Shown here one piece after another: positions 53,964-62,464 of a stretch of DNA of 64,000 nt. The notes beneath the pieces were generated by a model that worked only from the letters and a program-made list of their open reading frames with translations, did not search any database and had not been told where the DNA came from. The DNA is taken from contig NZ_LBHV01000004.1 of NCBI RefSeq assembly GCF_001005825.1, positions 372,001 through 436,000 on the forward strand. The letters are read 5' to 3'. Made by a program: the position numbers and the translations under genes. Source of the stretch: Rhizobium sp. LC145. Its GTDB lineage: Bacteria > Pseudomonadota > Alphaproteobacteria > Rhizobiales > Rhizobiaceae. Within the stretch, counting starts at the first letter, position 1, and each line of letters begins with the position of its first letter.

Positions 53964-53972
53964 AATTCTTCT

Positions 53973-55025
53973 TTAAAGCCCCAGCATCCGCCGGTTGGCC
54001 GCTTCGTCCGTGCCGCCGGAGGCGAAGTCGTCGAAGGCCTTTTCGGTGACGCGGATGATATGCGCCTTGACGAACTCGGCGCCCTCGCGCGCGCCGTCTT
54101 CCGGATGCTTCAAAGCGCATTCCCATTCGACCACGGCCCAGCCGTCGAAATCGTTCGCCGCCATCTTGGAGAAGATCGACCCGAAATCCACCTGTCCGTC
54201 GCCCGGCGAGCGGAAGCGCCCCGCCCGCTGCACCCAGCCCTGATAACCGCCATAGACGCCCTGCCGGCCGGTCGGATTGAATTCCGCGTCCTTGACGTGG
54301 AACATCTTGATCCGGTCCTTGTAGATGTCGATGTTGTCCAGATAATCGAGGCACTGCAGCACGTAGTGCGACGGGTCGTAGAGCATGTTGGCGCGGGAAT
54401 GATTCTTCACCCGCTCCAGGAACATCTCGAAGGTGACGCCGTCATGCAGGTCTTCGCCCGGATGGATCTCGTAGCAGACGTCGACGCCGCATTCGTCCGC
54501 ATGATTCAGGATCGGGGTCCAGCGGCGGGCGAGTTCGTCGAAAGCAGTTTCCACGAGACCGGCCGGGCGCTGCGGCCAGGGATAGATGAAGGGCCAGGCG
54601 AGCGCGCCGGAAAAGGTCGCATGCGCCTTGATGCCGAGGTTCTTCGAGGCGGTAAGCGCCATCTTCACCTGATCGACGGCCCATTCCTGGCGCGCCTTCG
54701 GATTGCCGCGCATCTCCGGTACGGTGAAGCCGTCAAAGGCCTCGTCATAGGCCGGGTGCACGGCCACGAGCTGGCCCTGAAGATGGGTGGAAAGCTCGGT
54801 CACCTCGACGCCGTTCTGGCGGGCGATGCCGGCGAATTCGTCGCAATAATCCTTCGAGGTGGCGGCCTTTTTCAGGTCGATGAGCTGGCTCGCCCAGGTC
54901 GGCACCTGCACGCCGACATAGCCCTTCTCGGCGGCCCATTTGGTGATGCCGTCCCAGGTATTGAACGGGGCTGCATCGCCCGCGAACTGGCCGAGGAAAA
55001 TGGCCGGGCCCTTGATCGTCTTCAT
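53973..55025 (-). CDS. sugar phosphate isomerase/epimerase (xylose isomerase-like TIM barrel)
   Basis: The 350-residue protein has the AP-endonuclease-2 type TIM barrel with metal-binding Glu, His and Asp residues in CYEIHPGEDLHDG, NMLYDPSHYVLQ and IKMFHVKDAEFN. Such enzymes isomerise or epimerise sugars or act in inositol-like pathways. It lies between the binding protein and dehydrogenase genes. ATG 55025 follows GAGGAGAAA; a frame extending to 55202 runs into the binding-protein gene. Confidence 0.87.
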   Translation of the reverse strand: MKTIKGPAIFLGQFAGDAAPFNTWDGITKWAAEKGYVGVQVPTWASQLIDLKKAATSKDYCDEFAGIARQNGVEVTELSTHLQGQLVAVHPAYDEAFDGFTVPEMRGNPKARQEWAVDQVKMALTASKNLGIKAHATFSGALAWPFIYPWPQRPAGLVETAFDELARRWTPILNHADECGVDVCYEIHPGEDLHDGVTFEMFLERVKNHSRANMLYDPSHYVLQCLDYLDNIDIYKDRIKMFHVKDAEFNPTGRQGVYGGYQGWVQRAGRFRSPGDGQVDFGSIFSKMAANDFDGWAVVEWECALKHPEDGAREGAEFVKAHIIRVTEKAFDDFASGGTDEAANRRMLGL

Positions 55026-55164
55026 GATGTTTCTCCTCGTCTGAAACGCGATGATCGGGAGGATCGCGAAAATGCCGTGCGCCGAAACAAGCGGCTGGCG
55101 GATGACTGGAAAGGAATGATCGAAAGAGGGCGCGCACGAAGGCCGTGCGCGCCCCGAGATTTCA

Positions 55165-56130
55165 TCAGAACGGAGAATCCGGGAAGTAGAACTGCTCGGC
55201 ATTGTCCTTGGTCACCAGCGTGGCGTCGAGGATGTATTCGCCGCTGACCGGAACCTGATCGTAGAAATTGGCGGCGGTGAGCTGCATGGCGGTCGCCACC
55301 ATCGCCGGCGGATAGAGAACATCGACCGGCACCATCTTGTCCCCGTCGATGACCCGCTTCACCATGTCCTTCGAGCCTGCGCCGCCGACGACATACTGAA
55401 TGTCGCTGCGGTTCGCCTGCTGGATGGCTTCGAGCACGCCGACCAGCATGTCGTCGTCCTGAGCCCAGACCACGTCGATCTTCGGATACTTGGTGAGGTA
55501 GTCCTGCATGACGCGGAAGGCGTCGTCGCGGTTCCAGTTGCCGTACTGGCGCTCCAGAACCTTGACGTTCGAGCCCTTGATACCTTCATCGAAGCCGTCC
55601 TGGCGCTGCTGGTCGATCGGAATCGGCAGGCCGCGGATGACGACGACCTCAGCCTCCGGCGTGGTCTTGGCGATGTATTGGCCCGCCACGCGGCCGAGAG
55701 CCGGGTTGTTGCCGGCCACATAGAGGTCGCGGATCGTGTTGTCGTTGACGCTCGGCGCGCGGTCGACAAGAGCGACATAGGTGCCGGCGTCCTTGACCTG
55801 CTGGATGGCGTTGACGAGCTGATCCGGGTCCGTCGGCAGGATGACGAGGGCATTGATGCCCTGGACGGCAAGGTCCTGCACGGCATTCGCCTGGCTCGCC
55901 GGATCGGCGGAGGTCTTGACGATGACGTTGAGGCCTGGATGCTCTTCCATCAGAAGCTTGGCGACGCGTTCGGCATGAAAGACGACGCCGGCCGTCCAGC
56001 CGTGGTCGGCGGCCGGAATGGAGACGCCGATCGTCACCTTCTTTTCCTCCTGCGCCCAGCCGAGGCTGGGGCCGAGGGCAACCGAAGCGGCAAGCGCGGC
56101 GGCGGCCAGCCCGAAAGTTCTTCTACGCAT
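55165..56130 (-). CDS. sugar ABC transporter substrate-binding protein (RbsB-like)
   Basis: The 321-residue protein has a signal peptide ending SLGWAQEEK and the type I periplasmic binding fold of the ribose family: VTIGVSIPAADHGWTAGVV, AVQDLAVQGINALVILPTDP and VDVVWAQDDDMLVGVLEAI. It captures the sugar for the permease/ATPase encoded upstream. The sugar cannot be deduced. GGGAGAGAG precedes ATG 56130. Confidence 0.9.
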   Translation of the reverse strand: MRRRTFGLAAAALAASVALGPSLGWAQEEKKVTIGVSIPAADHGWTAGVVFHAERVAKLLMEEHPGLNVIVKTSADPASQANAVQDLAVQGINALVILPTDPDQLVNAIQQVKDAGTYVALVDRAPSVNDNTIRDLYVAGNNPALGRVAGQYIAKTTPEAEVVVIRGLPIPIDQQRQDGFDEGIKGSNVKVLERQYGNWNRDDAFRVMQDYLTKYPKIDVVWAQDDDMLVGVLEAIQQANRSDIQYVVGGAGSKDMVKRVIDGDKMVPVDVLYPPAMVATAMQLTAANFYDQVPVSGEYILDATLVTKDNAEQFYFPDSPF

Positions 56131-56204
56131 GTTCTCTCTCCCAAGATGTTTTGCGGGGTATTCGATACTTGAGCCAGGCGCCCCCGATCCGCCCGGCCTG
56201 TCTC

Positions 56205-57209
56205 TTATGATCTGCGCATCAGCGACCGCTGCACGAGCATGGCGATGATGATGATCGCCCCCTGAATTGCGCCGATCAGGTATTCGCTGACGAAGTTCGA
56301 AAGCAGCATGATGTTGCCGACGATCTCCAGGATGAAGGCGCCGCAGACCGTGCCCCAGATGCGCCCGACCCCGCCGCGCAGCGCCGTGCCGCCTACGACG
56401 ACCGCCGTGATCGCCTGCAGCTCCCACAGGATGCCGGTGGTGGCGGATGTGGAACCGAGGCGCGGGACGTAGAGCAGCACGGCGACAGCGACGCAGAGGC
56501 CCTGGATGACATAGGCGATGGTGCGCACCTTCCTGACCGAGATGCCGGAATAGCGCGCGACGTCCTCGTTGGAGCCCACCGCGATCACGTGCCGTCCATA
56601 GCGCGTGCGGTAGAGCACGAAGGCGGCGAGCGCGGCTGTGACGAAGATCGCCACGATCGGCACGGGAACGCCGAAGATGTCTCCGAAATAGACCGGGCGG
56701 TAGAGCGCTTGCAGCTCGCGGTCGCGCAGCGTGATGGCGCCGCCCTGGGAAAGCCAGGTGGTGAGCCCGCGATAGATGCCCATCGTGCCGAGCGTGGCGA
56801 TGAAGGGCTCGATCCTGCCCACGGTGGTGATCAGACCGTTGAAAAGGCCGCAGGCAGCACCCAGCAGAAGGGCCAGCAGCATGCCCGCGATCAGCAGCAT
56901 CATCGGATCGGCGATCGGCGCTGCGTTCAGGAACAGGATCATCAGGCTCGCAACGAAGGCGACCATGGAGCCGACCGAAAGATCGAGCCCGCCCGACGAG
57001 ATGACATAGGTCGCCCCGAGCGCGATGATGGCGATGAAGGCGCTGCGGGTGACGACGTTGAGGATATTGGCGACCGAAACGAAGTTCGGATTGGCGAAAT
57101 AGCCGAGGATGAGGAGCAGCGCGAGCGCGATGAAGGGCGCGATCGCGGCCATGTCCCAATCCCGCGAGGTCTTCGGCGCCTTGGCTGTTTCGGTGGCGGC
57201 GGTGGTCAT
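56205..57209 (-). CDS. sugar ABC transporter permease (RbsC-like)
   Basis: The 334-residue protein has eight to ten membrane helices and the RbsC signatures ATYVISSGGLDLSVGSMVAF, RIEPFIATLGTMGIYRGL and VGSNEDVARYSGISVRKV. ATG 57209 overlaps the stop of the ATPase gene by one base; a GTG one codon earlier gives a 4-base overlap. It forms the channel for the ribose-type importer. Confidence 0.91.
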   Translation of the reverse strand: MTTAATETAKAPKTSRDWDMAAIAPFIALALLLILGYFANPNFVSVANILNVVTRSAFIAIIALGATYVISSGGLDLSVGSMVAFVASLMILFLNAAPIADPMMLLIAGMLLALLLGAACGLFNGLITTVGRIEPFIATLGTMGIYRGLTTWLSQGGAITLRDRELQALYRPVYFGDIFGVPVPIVAIFVTAALAAFVLYRTRYGRHVIAVGSNEDVARYSGISVRKVRTIAYVIQGLCVAVAVLLYVPRLGSTSATTGILWELQAITAVVVGGTALRGGVGRIWGTVCGAFILEIVGNIMLLSNFVSEYLIGAIQGAIIIIAMLVQRSLMRRS

Positions 57210-58732
57210 CACGCGGCCTCCCCGGTCTTCACGCCCGTTGCCAGCACCACGATCTCATTCTCGTTCATATGGTCTCCCGTGACTTCGCCGACGATCCGGC
57301 TGGACCGCATGACCAGGATGCGGTCGCAGATGCCGATCAGTTCCTGCATTTCGGAGGAGACCACGATGATCGAGCGCCCCTCCTCCGCGAGTTTGGCGAT
57401 GAATTTATAGATCTGTTCTTTGTTGCCGATGTCGATGCCGCGCGTCGGCTCGTCGATAATGACGATCGAGGGATCGAGCATCATCATCTTGGCGAGCAAC
57501 AGCTTCTGCTGGTTGCCGCCCGAAAGCTGGCCAGCGAGAATATCCTTCCGGCCGGTGCGGATATCGAATTCGCGGATCGCCTCGTCGAGCGCATCGCTCT
57601 CGCGCTTGCGGTCGATCTGGAGGGCGTTGACGAACTTGCCGAGCGAGGCGAGCGTCAGGTTGACGCGCAGGTCCTTCGTCAGCAGCAGGCCCTTGCCCTT
57701 CCGATCTTCCGAAAGGTAGGCGATGCCCGCCTTCAGGCTCGCATGCACATCCTGGAAACTGATCGGCTTGCCGTTGAGACGAACCGTGCCGCGGCTCGGC
57801 CTCAAGCCCACGAGACCTTCCATCAGCTCCGTGCGCCCGGCGCCGACGAGACCGGCAAAGCCGAGAATTTCACCCTTGCGGAGCTGGAAGGACGCATCCT
57901 GCGCATAGCCGGGAACGTCGAGATGCTCGACTTCCAGCACCACTTCGCGCGCAACGCCGGCATGACGATCCGGATAAAGCTTGGCGACGTCGCGCCCGAC
58001 CATCAGCCGCGCCATGTCGGCGGGCTCCAGTTCGCTCGCATCGTGCGAGGCGACGAGTCGGCCGTCGCGCAGCACCGTCACGCGGTCGGCGATCTCCTTC
58101 ACCTCCGGCAGGCGGTGAGAAATGTAGAGGACGGCGACGCCCTTGGCGCGGATATCCTTGATGACCTTGAGCAGCGCCTCGGTCTCGTGCGGCGTCAGCG
58201 ACGCGGTCGGCTCGTCGAAGATCACGACCCGATGCGGCACGAGCAGCACGCGGGCGATCTGCACGAGCTGGCGCTGGGCGATCGACAGCCGCGAGACGAT
58301 GGCGTTCGGATCGATATCGCCGCCGAGATCGCGGATCGCCTTTGCCGCGCTCTCGTTCATGGCGCGGTCGTCCACCGTCAGGCCCTTTTTGAGTTCCCGG
58401 CCGAGATAGATGTTCTGCGCGACCGTGAGGTCGGGCGCGAGGAGGATTTCCTGATGCACCAGCACGATGCCGCGGTTTTCGGCATCCACCGGACCGGAAA
58501 AGGTAACCGGCTGACCATCCATCCGCATCTCGCCGCGCGTCGGCGGCTGGTTGCCGGCAAGAATTTTCATCAGCGTCGATTTGCCCGCACCGTTCTCGCC
58601 GATGATGGCGTGAACCTCACCTGCCTTGACAGTCAGGCCGATGTCGCGCAGCACTTCCACGATGCCAAAGGTCTTGGAAAGGCCGACCGCCTCCAGAAGC
58701 GGAGCGCTGTCGTGCGAGATCGCCGCAGTCAT
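57209..58732 (-). CDS. sugar ABC transporter ATP-binding protein (RbsA-like, two ATPase domains)
   Basis: The 507-residue protein has two fused ATPase domains. The first has Walker A GENGAGKST, Walker B VIFDEPTAS and a variant signature LSIAQRQ. The second has the degenerate GLVGAGRTELM loop normal for RbsA, signature LSGGNQQK and VIIDEPTRGID. It powers the importer. ATG 58732 overlaps the stop of a short upstream frame (ATGA); a GTG at 58774 is an in-frame alternative start. Neither has its own good ribosome site. Confidence 0.9.
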   Translation of the reverse strand: MTAAISHDSAPLLEAVGLSKTFGIVEVLRDIGLTVKAGEVHAIIGENGAGKSTLMKILAGNQPPTRGEMRMDGQPVTFSGPVDAENRGIVLVHQEILLAPDLTVAQNIYLGRELKKGLTVDDRAMNESAAKAIRDLGGDIDPNAIVSRLSIAQRQLVQIARVLLVPHRVVIFDEPTASLTPHETEALLKVIKDIRAKGVAVLYISHRLPEVKEIADRVTVLRDGRLVASHDASELEPADMARLMVGRDVAKLYPDRHAGVAREVVLEVEHLDVPGYAQDASFQLRKGEILGFAGLVGAGRTELMEGLVGLRPSRGTVRLNGKPISFQDVHASLKAGIAYLSEDRKGKGLLLTKDLRVNLTLASLGKFVNALQIDRKRESDALDEAIREFDIRTGRKDILAGQLSGGNQQKLLLAKMMMLDPSIVIIDEPTRGIDIGNKEQIYKFIAKLAEEGRSIIVVSSEMQELIGICDRILVMRSSRIVGEVTGDHMNENEIVVLATGVKTGEAA

Positions 58733-58821
58733 GCCCGGCCACCGCGAAAATAGCGCCCGCACGACTTCGGACACCCGGTCGCGACGTCCACGCCGGCATC
58801 AATGTAATCGATTACCTTCAC
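58729..58821 (-). CDS. short upstream reading frame coupled to the ABC ATPase gene
   Basis: A 30-codon frame starts at GTG 58821 with a strong GGGAGGAG site 5 bases upstream and ends at TGA 58729-58731, overlapping the ATPase ATG (ATGA). It begins VKVIDYIDAGVDVATG and is unlike any family I know. It may be a leader peptide that brings ribosomes to the ATPase start, which lacks its own site. It could also be an accident of a displaced ribosome site. The operator palindrome lies inside it. Confidence 0.4.
   Translation of the reverse strand: MKVIDYIDAGVDVATGCPKSCGRYFRGGRA
58804..58815. promoter_or_regulatory. LacI-type operator candidate in front of the sugar operon
   Basis: GTAATCGATTAC is a perfect 12-bp palindrome with the central CG typical of LacI/GalR family operators. 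It lies 72 bases before the ATPase ATG. No LacI gene is adjacent to this operon; the two in the window are at 16.9-17.9 kb and beyond 63.9 kb. Confidence 0.6.
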
Positions 58822-58928
58822 CAATACTCCTCCCATCGGAATTAGACGCTAACCTAGTTTCTGAGGTACGTAAAGCAGGTTTGTGCTTGCGACTACATCC
58901 CCAATTCGTCGGAGCGCGAAGGGACTGT

Positions 58929-59831
58929 CTATGCGTGGTGTGCCTTGATGAAGTCGATGAATGCCCTAAGCGGCGCCGGCACCAGCCGCCGCCCCGGATA
59001 GTAGAGGAACGGGCCTGAAAAACGCAGCCACCAGGGTTCCAGAACCGGCTCCAGTGCTCCGCTGTCGAGGTGCGGACGCAGCCATTCCTCGAACAGGGCC
59101 ACGACGCCGAGCCCCGACACGGCCGCGTCGATGGCGAGATCACTTGCTCCCCCCGCCTGGACGATGAGCGGACCGGTCGGATCGACGACGACGAGCTCGC
59201 CATCCTTCTCGAATTCCCAGGGGGGCATCCGGCCGCTGGCGAAGCGGTGACGCAGGCAGGTATGGCGCAAAAGATCACGCGGATGCTCGGGCCGCCCGTG
59301 ACGGTCAAGATAGGCGGGCGATGCGGCGGCGGCAAAACATTGAACCCTCGGGCCGATCGGCACGGCGATCATGTCCTGCTCCAGCCGCTCTTCATAACGG
59401 ATACCCGCATCGCAGCCCACCTTCAGGACATCGACGAAGCTCTCGTCCGTCATCACCTCCAGACGCACATCGGGATAGGCCTTGAGAAATTCCGGCACGA
59501 TGTGCGGCAGCACGAGCCGGGCGGCGCTGGCGGGCACATTGAGGCGAAGCGAACCGACCGGCCGGTCGCGGTAGCCGTTCACCACGTCGAGCGCCGCTTC
59601 CATCTCGTCGAACGCCGGGCCGACCCGCTCCAGCAGCCCTCGGCCCGCCTCGGTTGCGATGACGCTTCGCGTGGTTCGGTTCAGCAGCCGCACGCCGAGT
59701 TTCGTTTCAAGGCGCCTGACCGCCTCGCTCAGGCTGGAAGCGCTGGCATCCGATGACCGTGCAGCCTCCCGAAAGCCTCCGGCTCGCGCCACCGCAACGA
59801 AAGCCTCAAGATCGCTCGTCTCGATTTTCAT
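58929..59831 (-). CDS. LysR family transcriptional regulator
   Basis: The 300-residue protein has the winged helix MKIETSDLEAFVAVARAGGF with SASSLSEAVRRLE, then a LysR substrate domain (GSLRLNVPASAARLVLPHIV). It is divergent from the aldo/keto reductase gene, about 93 bases away, and probably regulates it. Confidence 0.9.
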   Translation of the reverse strand: MKIETSDLEAFVAVARAGGFREAARSSDASASSLSEAVRRLETKLGVRLLNRTTRSVIATEAGRGLLERVGPAFDEMEAALDVVNGYRDRPVGSLRLNVPASAARLVLPHIVPEFLKAYPDVRLEVMTDESFVDVLKVGCDAGIRYEERLEQDMIAVPIGPRVQCFAAAASPAYLDRHGRPEHPRDLLRHTCLRHRFASGRMPPWEFEKDGELVVVDPTGPLIVQAGGASDLAIDAAVSGLGVVALFEEWLRPHLDSGALEPVLEPWWLRFSGPFLYYPGRRLVPAPLRAFIDFIKAHHA

Positions 59832-59924
59832 TGTTCGCTATTCCGCACAACCCGTCCGAATTGTAGCGCCTTATCCCGCCTATCGCCAACCTCTATCTTT
59901 TGCTCATCAGCAAAGGAGACGACC

Positions 59925-60800
59925 ATGCCCCTCGACACCGTCGGAACATTCACCCTCGGCAACCGCACCGTGAAACGGCTCGGCTACGGCGCCATGCAGC
60001 TCGCCGGCCCCGGCGTTTTCGGCCCGCCGAAGGATCGCGCCGCCGCCATTGCCGTCCTGCGGGAGGCTGTTGCCGCCGGCGTCGACCATATCGACACGAG
60101 CGACTTCTATGGGCCGCATGTCACCAACCAGATCATCCGCGAGGCCCTTCACCCCTATCCGGATAATCTCACCATCGTCACCAAGGTATCGGCCAGACGC
60201 GGCCCGAATGCCGAATGGCTCCCGGCCACATCCAAGGAGGAACTGACCGCCGCCGTCCACGACAACCTTCGCAATCTCGGCGTAGACGTCATCGACGTCG
60301 TCAATTTCCGCTCAATGCTCGATGTGCACGGTCCGGCCGAAGGATCGATCGAGGAACAGGTGACGGTGCTCGCGGACCTGCAGCACCAGGGCCTGATCCG
60401 CCATATCGGCCTTTCCAACGTCACCGCGAAACAGGTGGCCGACAGCCGCAAGATCACCGAAATCGTCTGCGTGCAGAACATGTACAATGTTGCTCATCGG
60501 CAGGACGATGCTTTGATCGACCAGCTTGCCGGCGAGGGCATTGCCTACGTGCCCTTTTTCCCGCTCGGCGGCTTCTCGCCGCTCCAGTCCTCGACGCTTT
60601 CGAACGTCGCGGAACGGCTCGGCGCCACACCCATGCAGGTGGCGCTTGCGTGGCTCCTGCAGCGCGCGCCGAACATCCTTCTCATCCCCGGCACCTCGTC
60701 GGTCACGCACTTGAAGGAAAACCTTGCGGCTTCCGAGCTGACCTTGCCGGAAGATGCGGTCCGCGAGCTGGATGGGATTGGGGGCAAACAAGCTGCGTGA
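59925..60800 (+). CDS. aldo/keto reductase
   Basis: The 291-residue protein has the AKR TIM barrel: MQLAGPGVFGPPKDR, catalytic Tyr in HIDTSDFYGPHVTNQ, Lys in IVTKVSARRG, and C-terminal LIPGTSSVTHLKENLAA for NADP binding. It reduces carbonyls of unknown identity. AAAGGAGAC precedes ATG 59925. It is followed by a RIME copy and the convergent xylA gene. Confidence 0.9.
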   Translation: MPLDTVGTFTLGNRTVKRLGYGAMQLAGPGVFGPPKDRAAAIAVLREAVAAGVDHIDTSDFYGPHVTNQIIREALHPYPDNLTIVTKVSARRGPNAEWLPATSKEELTAAVHDNLRNLGVDVIDVVNFRSMLDVHGPAEGSIEEQVTVLADLQHQGLIRHIGLSNVTAKQVADSRKITEIVCVQNMYNVAHRQDDALIDQLAGEGIAYVPFFPLGGFSPLQSSTLSNVAERLGATPMQVALAWLLQRAPNILLIPGTSSVTHLKENLAASELTLPEDAVRELDGIGGKQAA

Positions 60801-60824
60801 CGCGAGCAGTCACCTCCCCCTCTG

Positions 60825-60955
60825 GCCTGCCGGCCATCTCCCCCACAAGGGGGGGGGGGGGAGAAAACAAGCCGCCCCGCCTCCGTCCCCATCGGCACGG
60901 AAAACAGCGCGGCAGGTTAAGCCCCTCCTCCTTGTGGGGAGGGGTTGGGGAGGGG
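60825..60955. repeat. RIME-like composite palindromic element, copy 4, with a G tract
   Basis: Same plan as the other copies. Here the loop stem continues into a run of 13 G at 60849-60861, longer than in the other copies (five or six G). The element lies between the convergent aldo/keto reductase and xylA genes. Confidence 0.88.
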
Positions 60956-60962
60956 AATGCCC

Positions 60963-62273
60963 TCACACATACCGGTTGACGACGTTCTCCAGATATTCCT
61001 GACGGCCGGAGACCGGTTCCGGATTGATGTTTTCGCGCTCCACCATGGCGGCGATCTCATCGAGCTTGTATTCGCCGCGCAGCATCTTCTGGGCTTCCGG
61101 GCTTTCCCACTTCTCGTAGCGGGCATCGAGCGGCTTCTTCAGCGCGCCGTCCTCCAGCATCCGGGCGGCTGCCTTCAAGCCCCGCGCGCAGCAATCCATG
61201 CCGCCGATATGGCCGATCAGCAGATCCTGCGGATCGAGCGACTGGCGGCGCAGCTTGGCGTCGAAATTGGTGCCTCCGTTCTTGAAACCGCCGCCCGCCA
61301 GCACGTGATAATAGGCAAGCGCCATTTCCGGCACGTTGTTGGGGAACTGATCGGTATCCCAGCCGGACTGGTAGTCGTTGCGGTTCATGTCGATCGAGCC
61401 GAAAATGCCGAAGGCGTTCGCCATGGCGAGCTCATGCTCGAAGGAATGACCGGCCAGGATCGCATGGCCCTGCTCGATATTGACCTTCACTTCCTTCTCC
61501 AGCCCATGCTTCTGCAGGAAGGCATAGACGGTGGAAACGTCGTAATCGTACTGGTGCTTGGTGGGCTCCTGCGGCTTCGGCTCGATGAGGATCGTGCCCT
61601 CGAAGCCGATCTTGTACTTGTATTCGACGACGAGGTTGAGGAAGCGGCCCATCTGGTCGAGCTCGCGGGAGAAATCCGTGTTGAGGATGGTTTCATAGCC
61701 CTCGCGGCCGCCCCACAGCACATAGTTGGAACCGCCGAGGCGCTTGGTGGCATCGAGGCAGGTCTTCACCGTCGCCGCGGCGAAGGCAAAGACGTCCGGA
61801 TCCGGATTGGTAGCCGCGCCCGCCATATAGCGGCGGTGCGAAAACATATTCGCCGTGCCCCAGAGGAGTTTCACGCCGGTTTCGGCCTGCTTCTTCTCGA
61901 AATAGTCGACGATCTCGTTGAGGTTCTTCGTGTTCTCCGCGAAATTATTGCCTTCCGGGCGAACGTCCGCGTCGTGGAAGCAATAGAAAGGCGCGCCGAG
62001 CAGCGAGAAGAATTCGAAGGCGACATCCGCCTTCATCTTCGCCGCTTCCATCGTGTCGGAGAACCAGGGGCGCTGGAAAGTCTGGCCGCCGAACGGATCG
62101 CCGCCCGGCCAGGTAAACGAATGCCAGTAAGCGACCGCGAAGCGCAGATGATCCTCCATGCGCTTGCCGGCGACGATCTCGTCCGGATTGTAGAAGCGGA
62201 AGGCCAGCGGATTGGTGCTGTCCGGTCCCTCGTATTTGATCTTCGAAATATCGCCGAAAAATCCTGTGCTCAT
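60963..62273 (-). CDS. xylA: xylose isomerase
   Basis: The 436-residue protein is a class II xylose isomerase: [19 protein letters not shown], active-site His in [22 protein letters not shown], and metal-ligand Glu in [18 protein letters not shown]. It converts D-xylose to D-xylulose. ATG 62273 is preferred because AAGGAGG is then 8 bases away; an ATG at 62279 is only 2 bases from that site. It lies downstream of xylB, separated by a RIME copy. Confidence 0.95.
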   Translation of the reverse strand: MSTGFFGDISKIKYEGPDSTNPLAFRFYNPDEIVAGKRMEDHLRFAVAYWHSFTWPGGDPFGGQTFQRPWFSDTMEAAKMKADVAFEFFSLLGAPFYCFHDADVRPEGNNFAENTKNLNEIVDYFEKKQAETGVKLLWGTANMFSHRRYMAGAATNPDPDVFAFAAATVKTCLDATKRLGGSNYVLWGGREGYETILNTDFSRELDQMGRFLNLVVEYKYKIGFEGTILIEPKPQEPTKHQYDYDVSTVYAFLQKHGLEKEVKVNIEQGHAILAGHSFEHELAMANAFGIFGSIDMNRNDYQSGWDTDQFPNNVPEMALAYYHVLAGGGFKNGGTNFDAKLRRQSLDPQDLLIGHIGGMDCCARGLKAAARMLEDGALKKPLDARYEKWESPEAQKMLRGEYKLDEIAAMVERENINPEPVSGRQEYLENVVNRYV

Positions 62274-62312
62274 GGTCATATCCTCCTTGGCAACTCGTTA
62301 AACTACGAAAAG

Positions 62313-62437
62313 TCCCCCTCTGCCTGCCGGCATCTCCCCACAAGGGGGAGAGGACCAGAGCATCGCCTGCCCATTCGGGAAAGCGAAGTTCGGGGCACTG
62401 GAGCCCCTCCCCCTTGTGGGGAGGGGTTGGGGAGGGG
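62313..62437. repeat. RIME-like composite palindromic element, copy 5
   Basis: It lies between xylB and xylA, both on the minus strand. Its left part (TCTGCCTGCCGGCATCTCCC) lacks one base at each of three short G or C runs compared with the other copies, while its right part is standard. It should be part of the xyl transcript. Confidence 0.87.
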
Positions 62438-62464
62438 TCTTCACCCTTCCCGATCAGGATCAAT

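Noticed and set aside
55165-57159. One continuous 664-codon minus-strand frame through the permease and binding-protein genes, a possible fusion
   Set aside because: The upstream part is an out-of-frame shadow of the permease gene; the binding protein has its own signal peptide and ribosome site at 56130.
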